From Heliopora coerulea (lineage: Eukaryota > Cnidaria > Anthozoa > Scleralcyonacea > Helioporidae), in contig JASJOG010000002.1 of the NCBI GenBank assembly GCA_030142905.1, positions 2,478,501 through 2,542,500 on the forward strand: a stretch of 64,000 nt of DNA, read 5' to 3'. Below, in pieces: positions 23,836 to 35,363 of the stretch (positions within the stretch are counted from its first letter, which is position 1; every line of letters starts with the position of its first letter). The notes under the pieces were generated by a model. The model was not told the DNA's origin, searched no databases, and saw nothing but the letters and a program-made list of their open reading frames with translations. The position numbers and the translations under genes are program-made.

Positions 23836-24515
23836 TCATATTGCATGTTCGGTTCTCACTAAGTCTTCTACACGAACAGATTTTGATGGCCTTTCTAAAG
23901 GTATGTGAGTTGCAGAAGTACCATTCGTCAGTCTGTGGGATGTCCTGGATCGAAATATGGCAACATACTTCATCGTCAGAGCCACGGCCTTTTTGAGTCT
24001 GAACTGCGATGAAAAGCGATTTAGGGCGATTAGATCTAAAGGTTCAATAGGTGACTTGATATTTGCAGAATGCCTGGGCATCTTCTTAACTTTGGGGTCG
24101 TTCTCGTTTAACACTGGTGAATCGGTGAAATCGGGGGTCTGTGGACGCTCTGTCAGCCACAAAATTCTGGTCCTCGAAGTCAAGTTGGGGATTCCACCAA
24201 TTCTTTTGCGCCGAGGGCTCTGGAAGCAATGTCAGCAGAGTTCTCTTTGCCTTTCACATTTAGCCAAGATTCGGGTGTAGTTTTGTTACGTATTTGCTGT
24301 ACTCTGTTTCCGACGTAAACATGGAATTGACGTGCTTTGTTTCGGATGTATCCAAGAACGACGGTAGAATCACTATAATAGATGTCAGCATCAACGTGGT
24401 AGTCCAGTTCTTCGATTAGTTGTAGAGCTACGTTCGCGGACACTACGTCGGCGGTGAGCTCCAATCTCGGAATAGACATAACTTTCAGAGGCGCAACGCG
24501 GGCTTTCGCCATCAT
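23836..24515 (-). pseudogene. Pao RNase H fragment
   Basis: Includes ISRLELTADVVSANVALQLI-like sequence (PRLELTADVV) and the acidic strand DADIYYSDSTVVLGYI, followed by VKGKENSADIASRAL, the standard end of Pao RNase H. A frame change near 24182 separates it from the linker to integrase. Confidence 0.75.
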
Positions 24516-24544
24516 GAAGGATACGTGAACATGGCCTTGATCAT

Positions 24545-26240
24545 TTACAAGCCTAAGGAACGAAACCTATCCCAAGGCGGCGCGTGACTCGCGTCGGCAA
24601 AGCTGCGTATTTCGGTTGCTTTCACTTCCCCGAAGTCGGGTGGTTTAAAGCATCGAGGTGTCTGCATTTGCTCCAACTGCTTTAGTTGTGCTTTCCATTT
24701 TCCCAGCGAGGGCGAACATCGTCGGGTACAGGGTCGTCCCAATCTGCTTTCTGCTGGAGGAGCTCTCTGAGGAGTAGTTTCCCGTCAAGGATTACTGGAC
24801 AGACAATTCCAAGAGGATCGTATACCGAACTGACTGTACTCAAGATGCCACGGAATGTAAACGGTTTGTCTTTCAAAGTAATACGGAATTGTAAACTATC
24901 GGATTCTACGCACCATGCAGTAAGTACCAAGCGATCTTTGGACTGGTGTTGTGTGGTGTGGGGTAGATCTAAGTTCTTTACCTCTTTGGCGCGGTCTTCG
25001 ACAGGTACGGTTTCTAAAACATCATTGGAGTTGCTGGTAAACTTGTGAACGCGTAGTCCTACTTTGGCGCACATGCCTTGCGAGTTCTTTATTATATCGA
25101 TAGGTTCTGTCGTTGTAATAACCGCTTTCAATCCGTCGTCGACGTAGAAATCGTCTCGTAGAAAGCTGGCTGCAGTTTCTCCAAACTCGCTTTCGCTTTC
25201 TTGTGCTGTCTTGTGAAGACCAAAATTGGAGTAAGCCGGGTTGGATACTACACCAAAAAGACGCACATTCATCCTATAGGTTACGATGAGCTGTGATAAG
25301 TCTCCACTTTGGAACCAAAGAAATCGGAGGTAGTCTTTGTGCTCTTTATTTACCTTGAAACTGTGGAACATCTGTTCCACATCGCACGTTAAGGCCACTT
25401 TTTCTCGTCTAAATCTTGTGAGAACTCGCACAAGCTTATTCGTCATATCCGGTCCTTGAAGGAGGTGTTTGTTGAGATTTTCCCCTTCGAAGGTAACACT
25501 ACAGTCAAATACAACTCTGATTTGGTCTGGTTTCTTCGGATGGTAAATTGGGAAGTGTGGAATGTACTACTTTTTACCACGAATACATTCTAAATCGTTT
25601 TCTGGAACTTTAGAGGCGTGACCCTTCGATATAATCTTTCACATGAATTCGCGGTAATCCTTGAGCAACTTTGGGTCTCTCGAACTTTCGCTTTATTGAC
25701 AGTAATCTCCTTGTGCAACACAGACGATTACCTGGCAAGTTGAGCAGATTTTGTTCTCTAAATGGAAGGGGCATTTCCCAATGACCATCGGCGTTCTTAT
25801 GAATTCCGTTCTCAAGGATCTGTATGAACTTCTGGTCTTCCACAGACTGTGTTGTGTTGCCCCTTCGATTGGCTTTCTATTCGGTATAGTCTTGCTCCAG
25901 CATCCTCTGAGCATCAGATGTAGTATAGATTTCTTTTGTGGTTGTGCTGTCGTCAGTCACGATCCTATTCACTTTCAAGGCCTCGACGCTTTCATTCCTT
26001 TCAAATTCTTTGCAAGCATCGCCAATTATAGTCCACCCTAAATGGTAGCGTTCTGCCAAGGGCTCGTTATCCTTGCCGTTTTCGACTTCTCTAGTCTTCA
26101 TTGCTTGAGGAACATTGCGGCCAATTAGTAGACCAATTTCCACCTTGTTTTATTCAGGGATTTCATCTGCGAGTTTTCTAAGATGTTCTCATTCGTTTGC
26201 TGCTTGTTTCGTAGGAATATCACTTTCTTCGGTTGGGAAG
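24545..26240 (-). pseudogene. Pao protease tail and reverse transcriptase fragments
   Basis: Reading down the minus strand: a stretch ending GLLIGRNVPQAMK and HLGWTIIGDACKEF (protease to RT linker of Pao), then GHWEMPLPFREQNLL, then the RT palm with VALTCDVEQMFHSFKV and DFYVDDGL. The YVDD box is the catalytic motif, so this part keeps its active-site residues although the reading frame is broken (stops near 25850, 25610 and 25447; shift near 24700). Confidence 0.8.
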
Positions 26241-26244
26241 TCAT

Positions 26245-27934
26245 CAGTGGCGTAACGAGGTAAATTGCCGCCCGGGGCAAGAATGAAAAATGCCACCTCT
26301 CCCCACACAAAAAAAAGAAAAGAGAGAACAAAACTAAAACCATCAAAAAATAGGCATGCACGAAGAGTACTCCTCTGCACCTTCTCATCCACAGTGCCGT
26401 GCTTAATCAAACGCATTTGGAAATTATTTGAATGATTTCCGTACATATACTATTTCAATGACCATTTTTTCGATCTTCTTTTTGTTTTGTTTTTTTCCAA
26501 CAAGCACCGCTCTCGATTAAGTGCTGTTTCAATTTAGTGCTTACAAAAACTTTGCAATACTCAATAAACGCTGCAGGACTAATACACCTATCAAAATTTT
26601 CCTTTTGAAAGGGAATGCGAGCAACCTAGGGAGATTTTGACATTTTGGAAAAATTGGAGTCAAAATAAAAAGTCCACCCTGGGGCAAGAAACAATTGTCA
26701 AAATTCGACTCTGTAAAAATGGTACTGGTTATTTGATAATAAACAAGACAGGTATAGACATATGTATTTGTGAAAACCTTTAATCTTGATGCACCTGTAT
26801 TCTAAAACAATTTCATAGTTTACAGTTAGGTTGAGAATGATCCTGTGCGGGGTCACACTTCCCAATTTTAGCAACCTCTCTAAATCTGAAGGCATTTCAA
26901 ATGAACTAATGAAAAGCCTGGTGATTTGTCTCAGTAACCTAGATATATTTGTTAACAGCCACTGATTTCAAAGAACTTTGGCTACACTTATGTTTCAGAG
27001 AAAATTGTTTTTAAGCCCATAAAGACTATAAAACGAACATGTCCATATAAAACGAGTCTAGAGGCGCGGTAGTCATTTATAGATTTTATTATGATCAGAT
27101 ACCTGAAGTGATTTTGTCAGTGTTGAAGTGAGAAGTCAGAAGTGATTTTGAAAGTTGTTCAGTTCCTATTCCAAATGGAAAGGGTGATAGGAATTTGTAG
27201 AAGTCAATATCAGGTTATATATTTGCATGTTTTTAGAGTGTGTGCCACTGTGCCAATGAATACGGTGAGAAATGTCTCTAATACCTGGTGACAGTGGTAA
27301 GCTATCTTATACAGTGAATCTCACGTGGAAACCGTGAGAGATGGGAAGTCGGTAGTGGTTTTCGAGTTTTGCTTATATTAGGTTATTCAATACGGACAAA
27401 ACTCGCAAATAGAATACTAAAAATATAAAGAAAATATTAAAAGGCGACATAAGTTAGAAAAAATCATACGATGGCTCTATTTGCAAAGAAAATAGAATGG
27501 ATTTTTACTTTTGTCGTTGCGGTGACGGTTAATGCGACGGCGAAAATGTTGCCACTGTTTTAACTAAAACCACGGTTACTTCTTTACGTGAAGGTCACAC
27601 TTAAATTACTTGTTAAGTCGTGAAGCTTCAAGTTCTAACTCCCAGGTCTTTGTGGACTTTCTAGATGGCGACATCTACAGTGCCTAACTCCCGGACTGAG
27701 AGCTGGGGCATGCCCACACTCCCCTCCATCAGAGGGAAAACATTGAACTAACATTTATGGTAGTTATTACACTCTAGTAACATTCTTTTACGCAGCTGCA
27801 ACAAATCAACCCTCATATTTATTTCAAACAGTTGTGGGTCAACGTTTTCAGGACATAGATTGCCGAAAATGCCGCCCCTCAAAAAGTGCCACCCGGGGCA
27901 GCTGCCCTTATTGCCCCCTCTCATTACGCCACTG
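26245..27934. mobile_element. 1.69-kb element with CAGTGGCGTAA ends
   Basis: Left end CAGTGGCGTAACGAGG, right end complement CAGTGGCGTAATGAGAGG. Just inside, GCCGCCCGGGGCA and GCCACCCGGGGCA are also mirrored. No matching 8-bp target duplication (GAAGTCAT versus CCGCCCGC), so boundaries or history are uncertain. It truncates the Pao element. No recognisable transposase. Confidence 0.5.
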
Positions 27935-28631
27935 CCGCCCGCTGATATACATCGCAACATTTTCACGTACATAAAAAAAAACATCCGAAAGTTGTCATTC
28001 TTAACTTGTGATTCAAATAAACTGTAGGGTGGTTATGGTTTTACTATGACGTAACATTATTAATTTCATTGTATCTGGCAATGGCGTACGCACAGTAGGT
28101 GGCGACGTCAGTATAAAATGTCGCGACGTCAGGTGCGTTTCGCTTTTGCTTACGGAAATTACTCAGAAATGTTCTGGACTTAATTTTTATCCTGTTAAAG
28201 GAACGATACTTAACTCCCCAGTGATGGAAAAGGATATGGGATAATGAGCATTTGAATATTAATGCTTATGTTCGCCTTTTCAGTTGTTTTTTTATATTTT
28301 TTTTTATTTTGTTCTTGGTTCTTTCATTAGTTTCATTTTTGTAATGTGTCGCTGAACGACTATGGTCTGCATGGGGTTCATTTGTATTACCCTCACCTAT
28401 TCGTGCCACGAATGGAATTTAAGAAGTTCAAAGTGCGATTCTTGTTTTTAGTGGGTTATTTTTGTTTTGTTTTGTTTTTCTTTCTGTTAAGTGATATGAA
28501 AGGGTTTTGAAACAGGAATTCAATACGTTTTTATATAATAAAATCTAACTCACCTAAAAAAGCCTTATACTTTGTGGACATGTGCAAAGAATTGTGTTGG
28601 ACTTTGAGCGCAAGGGAACTACTTAGATATT
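27935..28631. other. Nothing recognised
   Basis: Mixed AT-rich sequence. GCGACGTCAGTATAAAATGTCGCGACGTCAG near 28101-28132 has CRE-like ACGTCA motifs around a TATAAAA, promoter-like but with no gene attached. Confidence 0.35.
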
Positions 28632-29089
28632 AAAATAAGAGAGCAGCTCAAAATTTTAACAGAATGAGACATAGCTCAACAATAAAGTTGAAACAGAGTA
28701 GACATGTGTAAGAGTAATTTATACTGGTGTTTCGTCGCTAGACTTGCGACATCTTGAGGGTAACAAATCAATACAGCGAGTAAGCTTGCATATTAAATTA
28801 TTTATTATACAGTATATTATTATATTATATTCTGGTCTCTCTCTTTTACTCTCTCTCTTTCCTATCCTAGCACCTTCCTCGTTCTTCATTGGCTTTTGTG
28901 TTATCCTATACCTTGTAGCTATAATTTAATATGAAAACTTACTCGCTGTATTCATTTGTTACTCTCAAGATATCACAAGTCTAGCGACGAAACACCAGTA
29001 TAAATTATTCTTAAACATGTCTACTCTGTTTTAACTTTATCGTTGAGAAATATCTCTTTCTATTAAAATTTTGAGCTGTGCTCTTATTT
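28632..29089. repeat. Long inverted repeat, two 170-bp arms
   Basis: Arms 28632-28801 and 28921-29089 are complementary at most positions (I judge more than 80 percent) around a 119-bp AT-rich spacer. Each arm carries, on opposite strands, GTCGC-AAGTCTA-GCGAC-GAAAC-type sequence (28729-28758 minus; 28963-28992 plus), a stem followed by GAAAC as in Penelope-element termini. Confidence 0.85.
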
Positions 29090-29879
29090 CACACAACGTC
29101 TTTGCTTTCCAGCTGGTAAATCACTGGTGACTGCTCAGATATTCGCGAAGACGTACCTTGAGCTTTGTGCAAGTGGGCTAAGTGTACACTAAGAAGTACA
29201 CGTGGTTCTGAATGCGTAAGTGCCAATTAACTATTAAGTGTACACGGGATCACTTACTGGCTCTGACAGAGTACATGGTGAGATTAGCAGTGCTGCTACT
29301 CATGACCTTCTTAACCTCACACCTTTGTAAACCGGAGCAATTTATTGCATTTTCCTGACTTTGCCGTTGAGAATTAAAATTTTCACAGTTTCAAATGGTA
29401 TATTTTTTCAGTAAAAGATGACGCTCTTTTCTCATGTAAATTGTTGAACGTATATCCTTTACTCGCTGATCTATATCTTTATCAATTTTGCACAAAATTC
29501 CCTGGTGCACCGCCATTTTCTACCGGAGGGGTGAGAGGCTTCCTGCAAGCAATTCAATAGATGGGGTATAGTGGAAGATTTTAGTGGTCCTTTCTCTTTA
29601 AGCCTTTCGCAATGTTTAATTATTCTGTAGTTTATCAGTCTTTATAGAATGATGGGGTTTTATTAATATTACTATATTTATTGATAATACATCTCTTCGA
29701 GAACTGTCTGTTATCAAGGAGAAAAGCGAATAACAGAAAGTATGTGTATGTTATGTAAAAACAGTTGATCATCGGTCTAAGGAAGTCGTTCAAATTGCTA
29801 AACAATCTATGACTGATAAAGACTGAGACGTTGGTCAAATGTATTGAGGTCGAGCGCATGTGTTTTCTTATTTTATTGT
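29090..29879. other. Nothing recognised
   Basis: AT-rich between two repeats. No coding or repeat boundaries were found. Confidence 0.4.
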
Positions 29880-29887
29880 TTTGTAAT

Positions 29888-30724
29888 CAGGGGTGGTGCT
29901 AGGAATTCCCCGACGCAGAGGCTAAGGTCCCCGACAGGGAGGCTAAGGTTTAGGTGCAGGAAATGTTTTTTTTTTGAAATGAACGCATATGCATGGATAA
30001 TTTGGAGTTTGAACATCTTCAAGAATAATTACTGTCGGCGCACAGCGACCACACTGGTATAAATCTTTATGTTTGGACTTTGTGTGCCTTTCAACGTAAC
30101 CGTTTTGAAATATTTCGTTACAAATATTGCAACGCATCTTAAAGCGAACAGCCTTTGCCATAGCAATGACCGAATGAAGGATGACCCTACTGAATCTAGT
30201 ATTTAATTGTCAGACTGATAGTCATATTAAACACCTTGAAAATTTGGCACGTGAGTAACATCAACATGGTCTCTTGCCTTGTTGATAACCATCGTTTCAG
30301 TTCGTCCTTTCTTACACGGAATTAAACTTTAGAGTTTAGAACGTACCAGTTATAACAGTAACGTAGGCACAAAGCGAAGTCTGAAGTCACGTTTGAATAG
30401 TCCGCAGTATTCTAAACTCGCAAAGCCACAAAACAATAAAGGTGACACCGATAATTATGGCTTTAGGCCAGCTTGCCCAGCTACATCAGCGTCAGTTTGC
30501 TTTTTCGTTCGTTTTCACATTATTCCCCCCGATTTTCTCGTAAAAATTCTTCCCCGCTTTTATTATTCACATTTAAGGCAGATAATTCGTTTTTCCTTTT
30601 ACCAGTTTGAGAAAACAAACACGAATATTTAAAGTTTCCCCCACGTACGTCGTTCCCCGACGAATTGTTCAATTTTCCCCGACGGGGGGCTGTAGCCCCC
30701 TACCCCCCTCAGGCGCCACACCTG
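29888..30724. mobile_element. hAT element with perfect 8-bp target duplication
   Basis: 837 bp. TTTGTAAT occurs immediately left (29880-29887) and right (30725-30732). Ends are CAGGGGTGGTGC and, complemented, CAGGTGTGGCGC. G/C-rich subterminal CCCCGACG motifs occur at both ends. It is too short for a transposase but contains a zinc-finger ORF. Confidence 0.85.
29943..30161 (-). CDS. Small C2H2 zinc-finger ORF inside the hAT element
   Basis: 72 residues from an ATG at 30161. Residues about 10-33 read CNICNEIFQNGYVERHTKSK followed by H, a C-x2-C...H-x4-H zinc finger. Past residue 42 the sequence looks non-coding. It may be a first exon or N-terminal DNA-binding remnant of the parental transposase or a captured host finger. 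Confidence 0.5.
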   Translation of the reverse strand: MAKAVRFKMRCNICNEIFQNGYVERHTKSKHKDLYQCGRCAPTVIILEDVQTPNYPCICVHFKKKTFPAPKP

Positions 30725-30881
30725 TTTGTAATGAAATTGTGTTGTTGAACTTATCGTCATTTCAAATATTCAACACACAACAATTTACACGGAAAATACC
30801 AGGATTTATATGGGTAAACACTTCCCATTTACAATGAAGTACTTAATTAAACCAAAAAATGTAGTTCGATTTAAGGGAGGG

Positions 30882-31212
30882 TTATATGGAAGCGAGCCAG
30901 CCCTCTTCGTAGGACCAGCCCTAGTAAGAGAGCTGAATTTCACCTCGCCTAACATGGAAATTTTCTGGCCCTTCTAGCAGGGCTGGATCCAGCGCTCATG
31001 CGTCATAGGAGGGCCAACCCTTCTGAGTGTGTTTACATTGAAAATTCTGTCCATCCTGGTGAGATCTTGAGTAGTCAACAGCAAAATCTCCGTTAGGAGG
31101 GCTGGCATTCCTCTCATGTAACGAAAACTAATTTTACGAGGGATTTCCAAGCTAGGGGAGATATTGGTAAAAAGGGCCAGGCTACAAGGAGGGCTGTCTC
31201 GCTTCCCTATAA
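30882..31212. mobile_element. Foldback-type MITE, 331 bp
   Basis: Left end TTATATGGAAGCGAGCCAGC and right end complement TTATAGGGAAGCGAGACAGC, with homology continuing about 40 bp. Interior has more GGAGGGC/GCCAGCCCT repeats in both orientations. Target duplication not resolved. Confidence 0.7.
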
Positions 31213-31219
31213 GTACTAT

Positions 31220-31825
31220 CTTAGCCATATGCCTATAGCAAGAGGGAAAAAGATTTAACTAAGTAAAATAAATGGCTAGGATTTATCAATTTGATTAAGT
31301 ATTTCATTGTATAAATGCAATGTGTTTACTTGGATAAACTGCTGGATCTTCCATATACTTTCTTTGTATATGTAGCTTCCTATTAGTTCTAATCTTTCTC
31401 AAAAGAACTTTTTGAACAACGTCATGAAGTGTTTCGATGAAAAAAAAAAACAATAGCCATTACTACAATAGTATAATATTTTGAAAACATTTTATAGTAA
31501 TATTTCAAAATCTAATACCATGGAAATTTTATTTGTGTAGCTTTCATCCGCATCTTTTTTGGCTCGTTTCCTGTGATCCAAAACTTAACCTAGAGAAAAA
31601 CAATTTTCTTCGAAAAATAATCGTTTTCCCTGAGCGCTTAAGAAATTGAACGCGAAAGAAGTCATTTCAACTTTGAGCTGTCGAGAGCAACCACCAAGTG
31701 AGATGATCTTAAAGTGTTTCAATAGAACAAATCACTTAAATTTGAAATGGTTAGCTAAATACCTCAAACGTCGGTTTTACGCCACGTACATTTTGTCTAT
31801 GGAATTGGATCCTACTGCTGCTTGG
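31220..31825. other. Nothing recognised
   Basis: AT-rich, no gene features seen. Confidence 0.4.
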
Positions 31826-32064
31826 GTGTATATATATATATACACATATATATACACATATATATGAGCACTCTACAGGATGAGTCATGTCGCTAGCGAA
31901 TTTGCGCACGCTCACTAGTCTCTAGTTAGAGCACTCTGACATGGCTTAGATGTACCACATGTGTGGGACATTTGAGTTGCCTATATAACATAGGCTTCTC
32001 CATCCTGCTCGTCAGCACTACACTGATGAGGCCCAGTAGGCCGAAACGGTTCCGTCTGTAGTTA

Positions 32065-32099
<35 letters not shown>

Positions 32100-32101
32100 T
32101 T
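31826..32101 (+). mobile_element. (TA)n-bounded hammerhead-bearing element
   Basis: About 200 bp of unique sequence (31866-32063) between TA/CA tracts at 31826-31865 and 32064-32101. It contains two GAGCACTCT motifs (31866 and about 31930) and ends with a hammerhead. GAGC-RCTCT also occurs beside the palindromes at 57120 and 62047, so these are probably related Penelope or retrozyme-like units. Confidence 0.6.
32017..32062 (+). ncRNA. Hammerhead ribozyme, type I
   Basis: All conserved elements are in order. Stem I 5' strand ACTACA (32017-32022), core CTGATGA (32023-32029), stem II GGCC-CAGTA-GGCC (32030-32042), GAAA (32043-32046), short stem III ACGG-TT-CCGT (32046-32055), cleavage base C at 32056 (GTC), and stem I 3' strand TGTAGT (32057-32062) pairing perfectly with the 5' strand. 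A very short stem III is typical of hammerheads in Penelope-like elements and retrozymes, where tandem dimers cleave better than monomers. Predicted self-cleavage after 32056. Confidence 0.85.
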
Positions 32102-33170
32102 ATCTTATGGACCTGGTTTCTCTTCTTATGAATGTATTAATAGTGGAATCTCTTTTATCTCTTGATGATTAGCAACATGAACTTCTCCGCAAAAACCACT
32201 CTATTATAACTTGGTTATGGTGTTACTGTACACTTCTTACTCTAGACCATGCAGTATTTAGATTTTTATCTGATTGGTAATCCCTCAAAGAATAGCTGTC
32301 ATGTCCAGTCAGTTACTGAAATATGACAATGATTGTCACCTTTACAATGAATTTGACCGAGGATATTAAAAAAAAAAATTGATAAAAATTTTTGATAATT
32401 AGTTATGTTGCTAAACTCAATCTATTTGCTTTATCGCCCCCCCCCCCCCTCCCCCCCATATTTCTAATGAATGCAACCAAATGATCATCCAAAACTTTAA
32501 AATTTACATTGATGTGGATAGTGCTGTCGAGACAGAATAACAGATCTCGAAGATCACCACATACAGAAGCTATATTTAGCTTACTAATCCCCTGTTAAAA
32601 TTTATTCTAGGGAGTCCAAAAATTCTGAGTAAAACGACAATACTAACGAGCAAAAGTGAAAGAGTGATTGAGTTTAGAAATACCTTAGTTGGGCAAGTAA
32701 AAAAATAGTGCTTTTTCTGAAATAAAACTGCTTTGTAGAGATAAAACTAATTCAACTCCTTGTCAAGGATTTCAAAAGTGTAGAGGTAAAGGAAACTATG
32801 ATCTATCAAAACGATATTCCTAATTCAACAGATATTCCGAATGTGCAGGTATTTGACAGTTGTGACAAAGCCTTCTGGTTGTTCATTGATGTAGCCAGAC
32901 TGTTCATATAGGTGGACAAATCTGTCACGTTTAGTCTCCTTGGCGGGTCTGGGGATATGCTCTCCCGGAAATTTTGAAATTTAAAATGTCTAAATGATCA
33001 CGTTCACCATTCCTGCTGAACAGAAGTGACATTTAAAGTGAATTTATAGATATATGCAATTCTGGGAACTAGCTCTACCAAACTACAATGTGCTAAAACA
33101 TATCCGAAAAGTTATTATAAAAAGCATTACAAACCAACAGCTTTAAGAAATAGAACAAGAACCGCACAGT
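32102..33170. other. Intergenic with C-rich tract
   Basis: No gene seen. A C13-T-C7 tract lies at 32437-32457. Confidence 0.45.
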
Positions 33171-33176
33171 CAACTC

Positions 33177-33255
33177 TCCTGTAATGCGGACATATTCGGG
33201 ACCAGCTGTAAGTGTCCGCCTTAGAGAGGTGTTCGCCTAAAAAGAGCTCATGGAA
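33177..33255. repeat. Solitary pogo-like terminal sequence
   Basis: ACAGTCAACTCTCCTGTAATGCGGACA ... AGTGTCCGCCTTAGAGAGGTG matches the terminal repeats of the elements at 43935 and 57226. The other end was not found. Confidence 0.45.
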
Positions 33256-33259
33256 CGTG

Positions 33260-34340
33260 ACACCCCGATATTTGTGACGTCATAACTGGAATGCAATCTT
33301 TATTAAAAGCAAAATAGAAGCTTCACAGTTCCCTTACAATATATTAAGCATACTTCATTGGCAAGAACTCTGCTATAAATTGGCTAGAGAAATGCATAAT
33401 GAAAGAACAAGATAAAGTAGCGTATCCAATGGGGCAGGGAGGGCAGCCGCCGCCTTCAACGGTTGCGAATCATGTTTAGAATTCTAAAGTACACATTGTG
33501 TAAGTTGTCACGAACAATCAGACATTAAATATATTCAGGAAGTACAGTCGCGAACTTTTTTAATTCCCAAAGGGTCCTTCGATTTTAAGATTGCGTTGAC
33601 ACAACTATTCATACTTTTTTGCTCAAATCTACCAAACAACTATTACTTATCGTTTGTATTCTAAAAGTTGGATTGTATCAACAGGTTTATTAGGAGGATC
33701 ACCTCAACAATCCTGTTAAACAGAAAGCGCGTTTATGGTTTGGTAATACTGTGTTTTATTACAGTATTTGCTTTACTAAACGTTTTTGTAGTATATAAAA
33801 AGTATTGAACTTTCACAATAATTAACATTGAAGCATTGTTTTATCGTTGTAATTCTTCCTGTGGTAGTATCAATATGTCAATCAAATAGATACTTAGAGC
33901 TTTTAAAATGCTAAAATCACTCAGTCGCCAGGGGAATCGTCCCCTGGACCTCCACACGGGGTTTCACTTCCTGGACCCTCAACGAGGACCCTTCGAGCCC
34001 CCCAACCCAAGGCTTGCTCGCTTCACTCGCAAGGGCTAGATTATACTATAAGTTGCACATTCTTGTACAAATTAATGGGTTTTAGATAAGGATATAAATA
34101 GTGGTTAAGTGTTCAAACTTCCAGACTTGAATAATTTTAAGAATCCTACAAACATAATTCATTTCTCTTGTTTGCCCCCCCTGGCCAAAAACCTTAGGTA
34201 AACCACTGACAAGATAAAATAGCAAACGCAGTTCTGCAAAACCAGGAACGGGAACAGGGAAAAGGGAAGACGAGTGAATGTCTTAAAATAAAATATAGTA
34301 TTGATTTTTTCCCAACCCTTACCAGTTGCGAAGATTTCCA
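33260..34340. other. Intergenic, G/C-rich repeat scrap
   Basis: Around 33925-34030 is a G/C-rich piece (CAGTCGCCAGGGGAATCG ... CAAGGCTTGCTCGCTTCACTCG) of the kind often repeated in coral genomes. No gene found. Confidence 0.35.
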
Positions 34341-34347
34341 ACCCTTT

Positions 34348-34421
34348 GGCCTTCCAATGGGAATCGAACCCACGAACCTGCATATCTAGTCCAGTGCTCG
34401 GCCAACTAAGCAACGAAGGCC
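34348..34421 (-). repeat. tRNA-like sequence (tRNA pseudogene or SINE head)
   Basis: On the minus strand: GGCCTTCG start, D-arm GCTTAGTTGGCCGAGC, T-arm GTGGG-TTCGATT-CCCAT with perfect box B GGTTCGATTCC, and GAAGGCC end complementary to GGCCTTC. Two extra bases between T-arm and acceptor, and a mismatch in the anticodon stem, break a regular cloverleaf. Read as a tRNA the anticodon would be AGA, but the long serine arm is absent. Likely a decayed tRNA or SINE head. Confidence 0.55.
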
Positions 34422-34495
34422 GTTACTGCTACGTACACCTCCCTGTTACATCGTGGTCGTCGCCTTTACAGCCTCGTGTATTACGTTCGTTCTGA

Positions 34496-34976
34496 GGGAC
34501 CGTTTACACGAGCCCGGGTTGACTTATAACCCGGATCAGCTTACCACCTGTGGTTTTTCTTTTTTCTTGTTTACATAAATCCCTGATGGTAGTTAATTGA
34601 GACATGTTTTTCCAACCCGGGTCAACTTTGCCGGGTTCGTTGTTTCGGCCTCGGCAATTTTTGTCATTCGTTTGGAGTTCAATTGGGCCAAAGTCTTCAA
34701 CAGCGCAACTACGTCCGAATTGAAGTCGACGTTTTCATAATTCATCTCAGATTTGATTGTCCTCAAGACAGACAATCGAGTATTCGACCTCTTTGCTCGA
34801 CCACAGACGTAAAAGAGGTTTTTCTTTTTGGAGCTCTCGAACTTGCCATGCTTCCTCTAGACGGTCAACAGAAATTACAGCCTTGGCCTGAGGTGAAAAA
34901 ACGAAAGCTAACCGGGGCTCTCATACTGCCGGAACTTTACACGAGCCCGAGTTAAGTCAACCCGTGTTTACATGGA
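34496..34976. mobile_element. MITE with GTTTACACGAGCCCG ends
   Basis: Left CCGTTTACACGAGCCCGGGT, right complement CATGTAAACACGGGTTGACT. A second internal pair (CAACCCGGGTCAAC near 34616 and TTTACACGAGCCCGAG near 34937) suggests a compound or foldback structure. A related end occurs at 45500-45580. Internal ORFs are unrecognised. Confidence 0.5.
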
Positions 34977-35363
34977 ACAAGACGTCCAGTAGGCGTTCAC
35001 TCGGGCTACTTGATTATTGGGCATTCATGCAAGAAGGACATGAGGCATCAGGGCTTGTTAGGAAAATGAAAATAATTACGCACGCTCGGCAGGGAGGTCC
35101 TGGTCCTAAAAGACTCTAGATAAGCCGAAGTACCACCCGAAGTCCCACCGGAGCCAGCTGGTAATGCAATCATCGAACACTTTGAAATTAGACACGTCCA
35201 AGTGTACACATCACATAAATGAAACGCACTCCCTCTAATGACTTACTGAGAAACCATCAATGCCTCCACTCCGCCACCTGAATGATTGTGCTACCTGAAA
35301 GGTATTTCCAAAGTACAAGTAACTTTCTCATAATGAATTTAATTTGGGGAAGGTTTATATCTT
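34977..35363. other. Nothing recognised
   Basis: No gene or repeat boundary seen. Confidence 0.4.

Larger units (their letters stand above)
22389..26244 (-). mobile_element. BEL/Pao LTR retrotransposon, decayed, no LTRs seen
   Basis: Minus-strand gene order protease tail, reverse transcriptase, RNase H, integrase, C-terminal DUF5641-like domain is the BEL/Pao order. Several stops and frameshifts split it into at least eight ORFs. The gag and most of the protease are missing where the copy meets another element at 26245. LTRs were not identified. Confidence 0.85.

Noticed and set aside
26245..27934. hAT assignment for this element
   Set aside because: Ends match the hAT-like CAGTGGCG style, but the flanking 8-mers differ (GAAGTCAT and CCGCCCGC), so the class was left open.
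34348..34421. Functional tRNA gene
   Set aside because: Two extra bases between T-arm and acceptor, a mismatched anticodon stem and a serine anticodon without the long variable arm.
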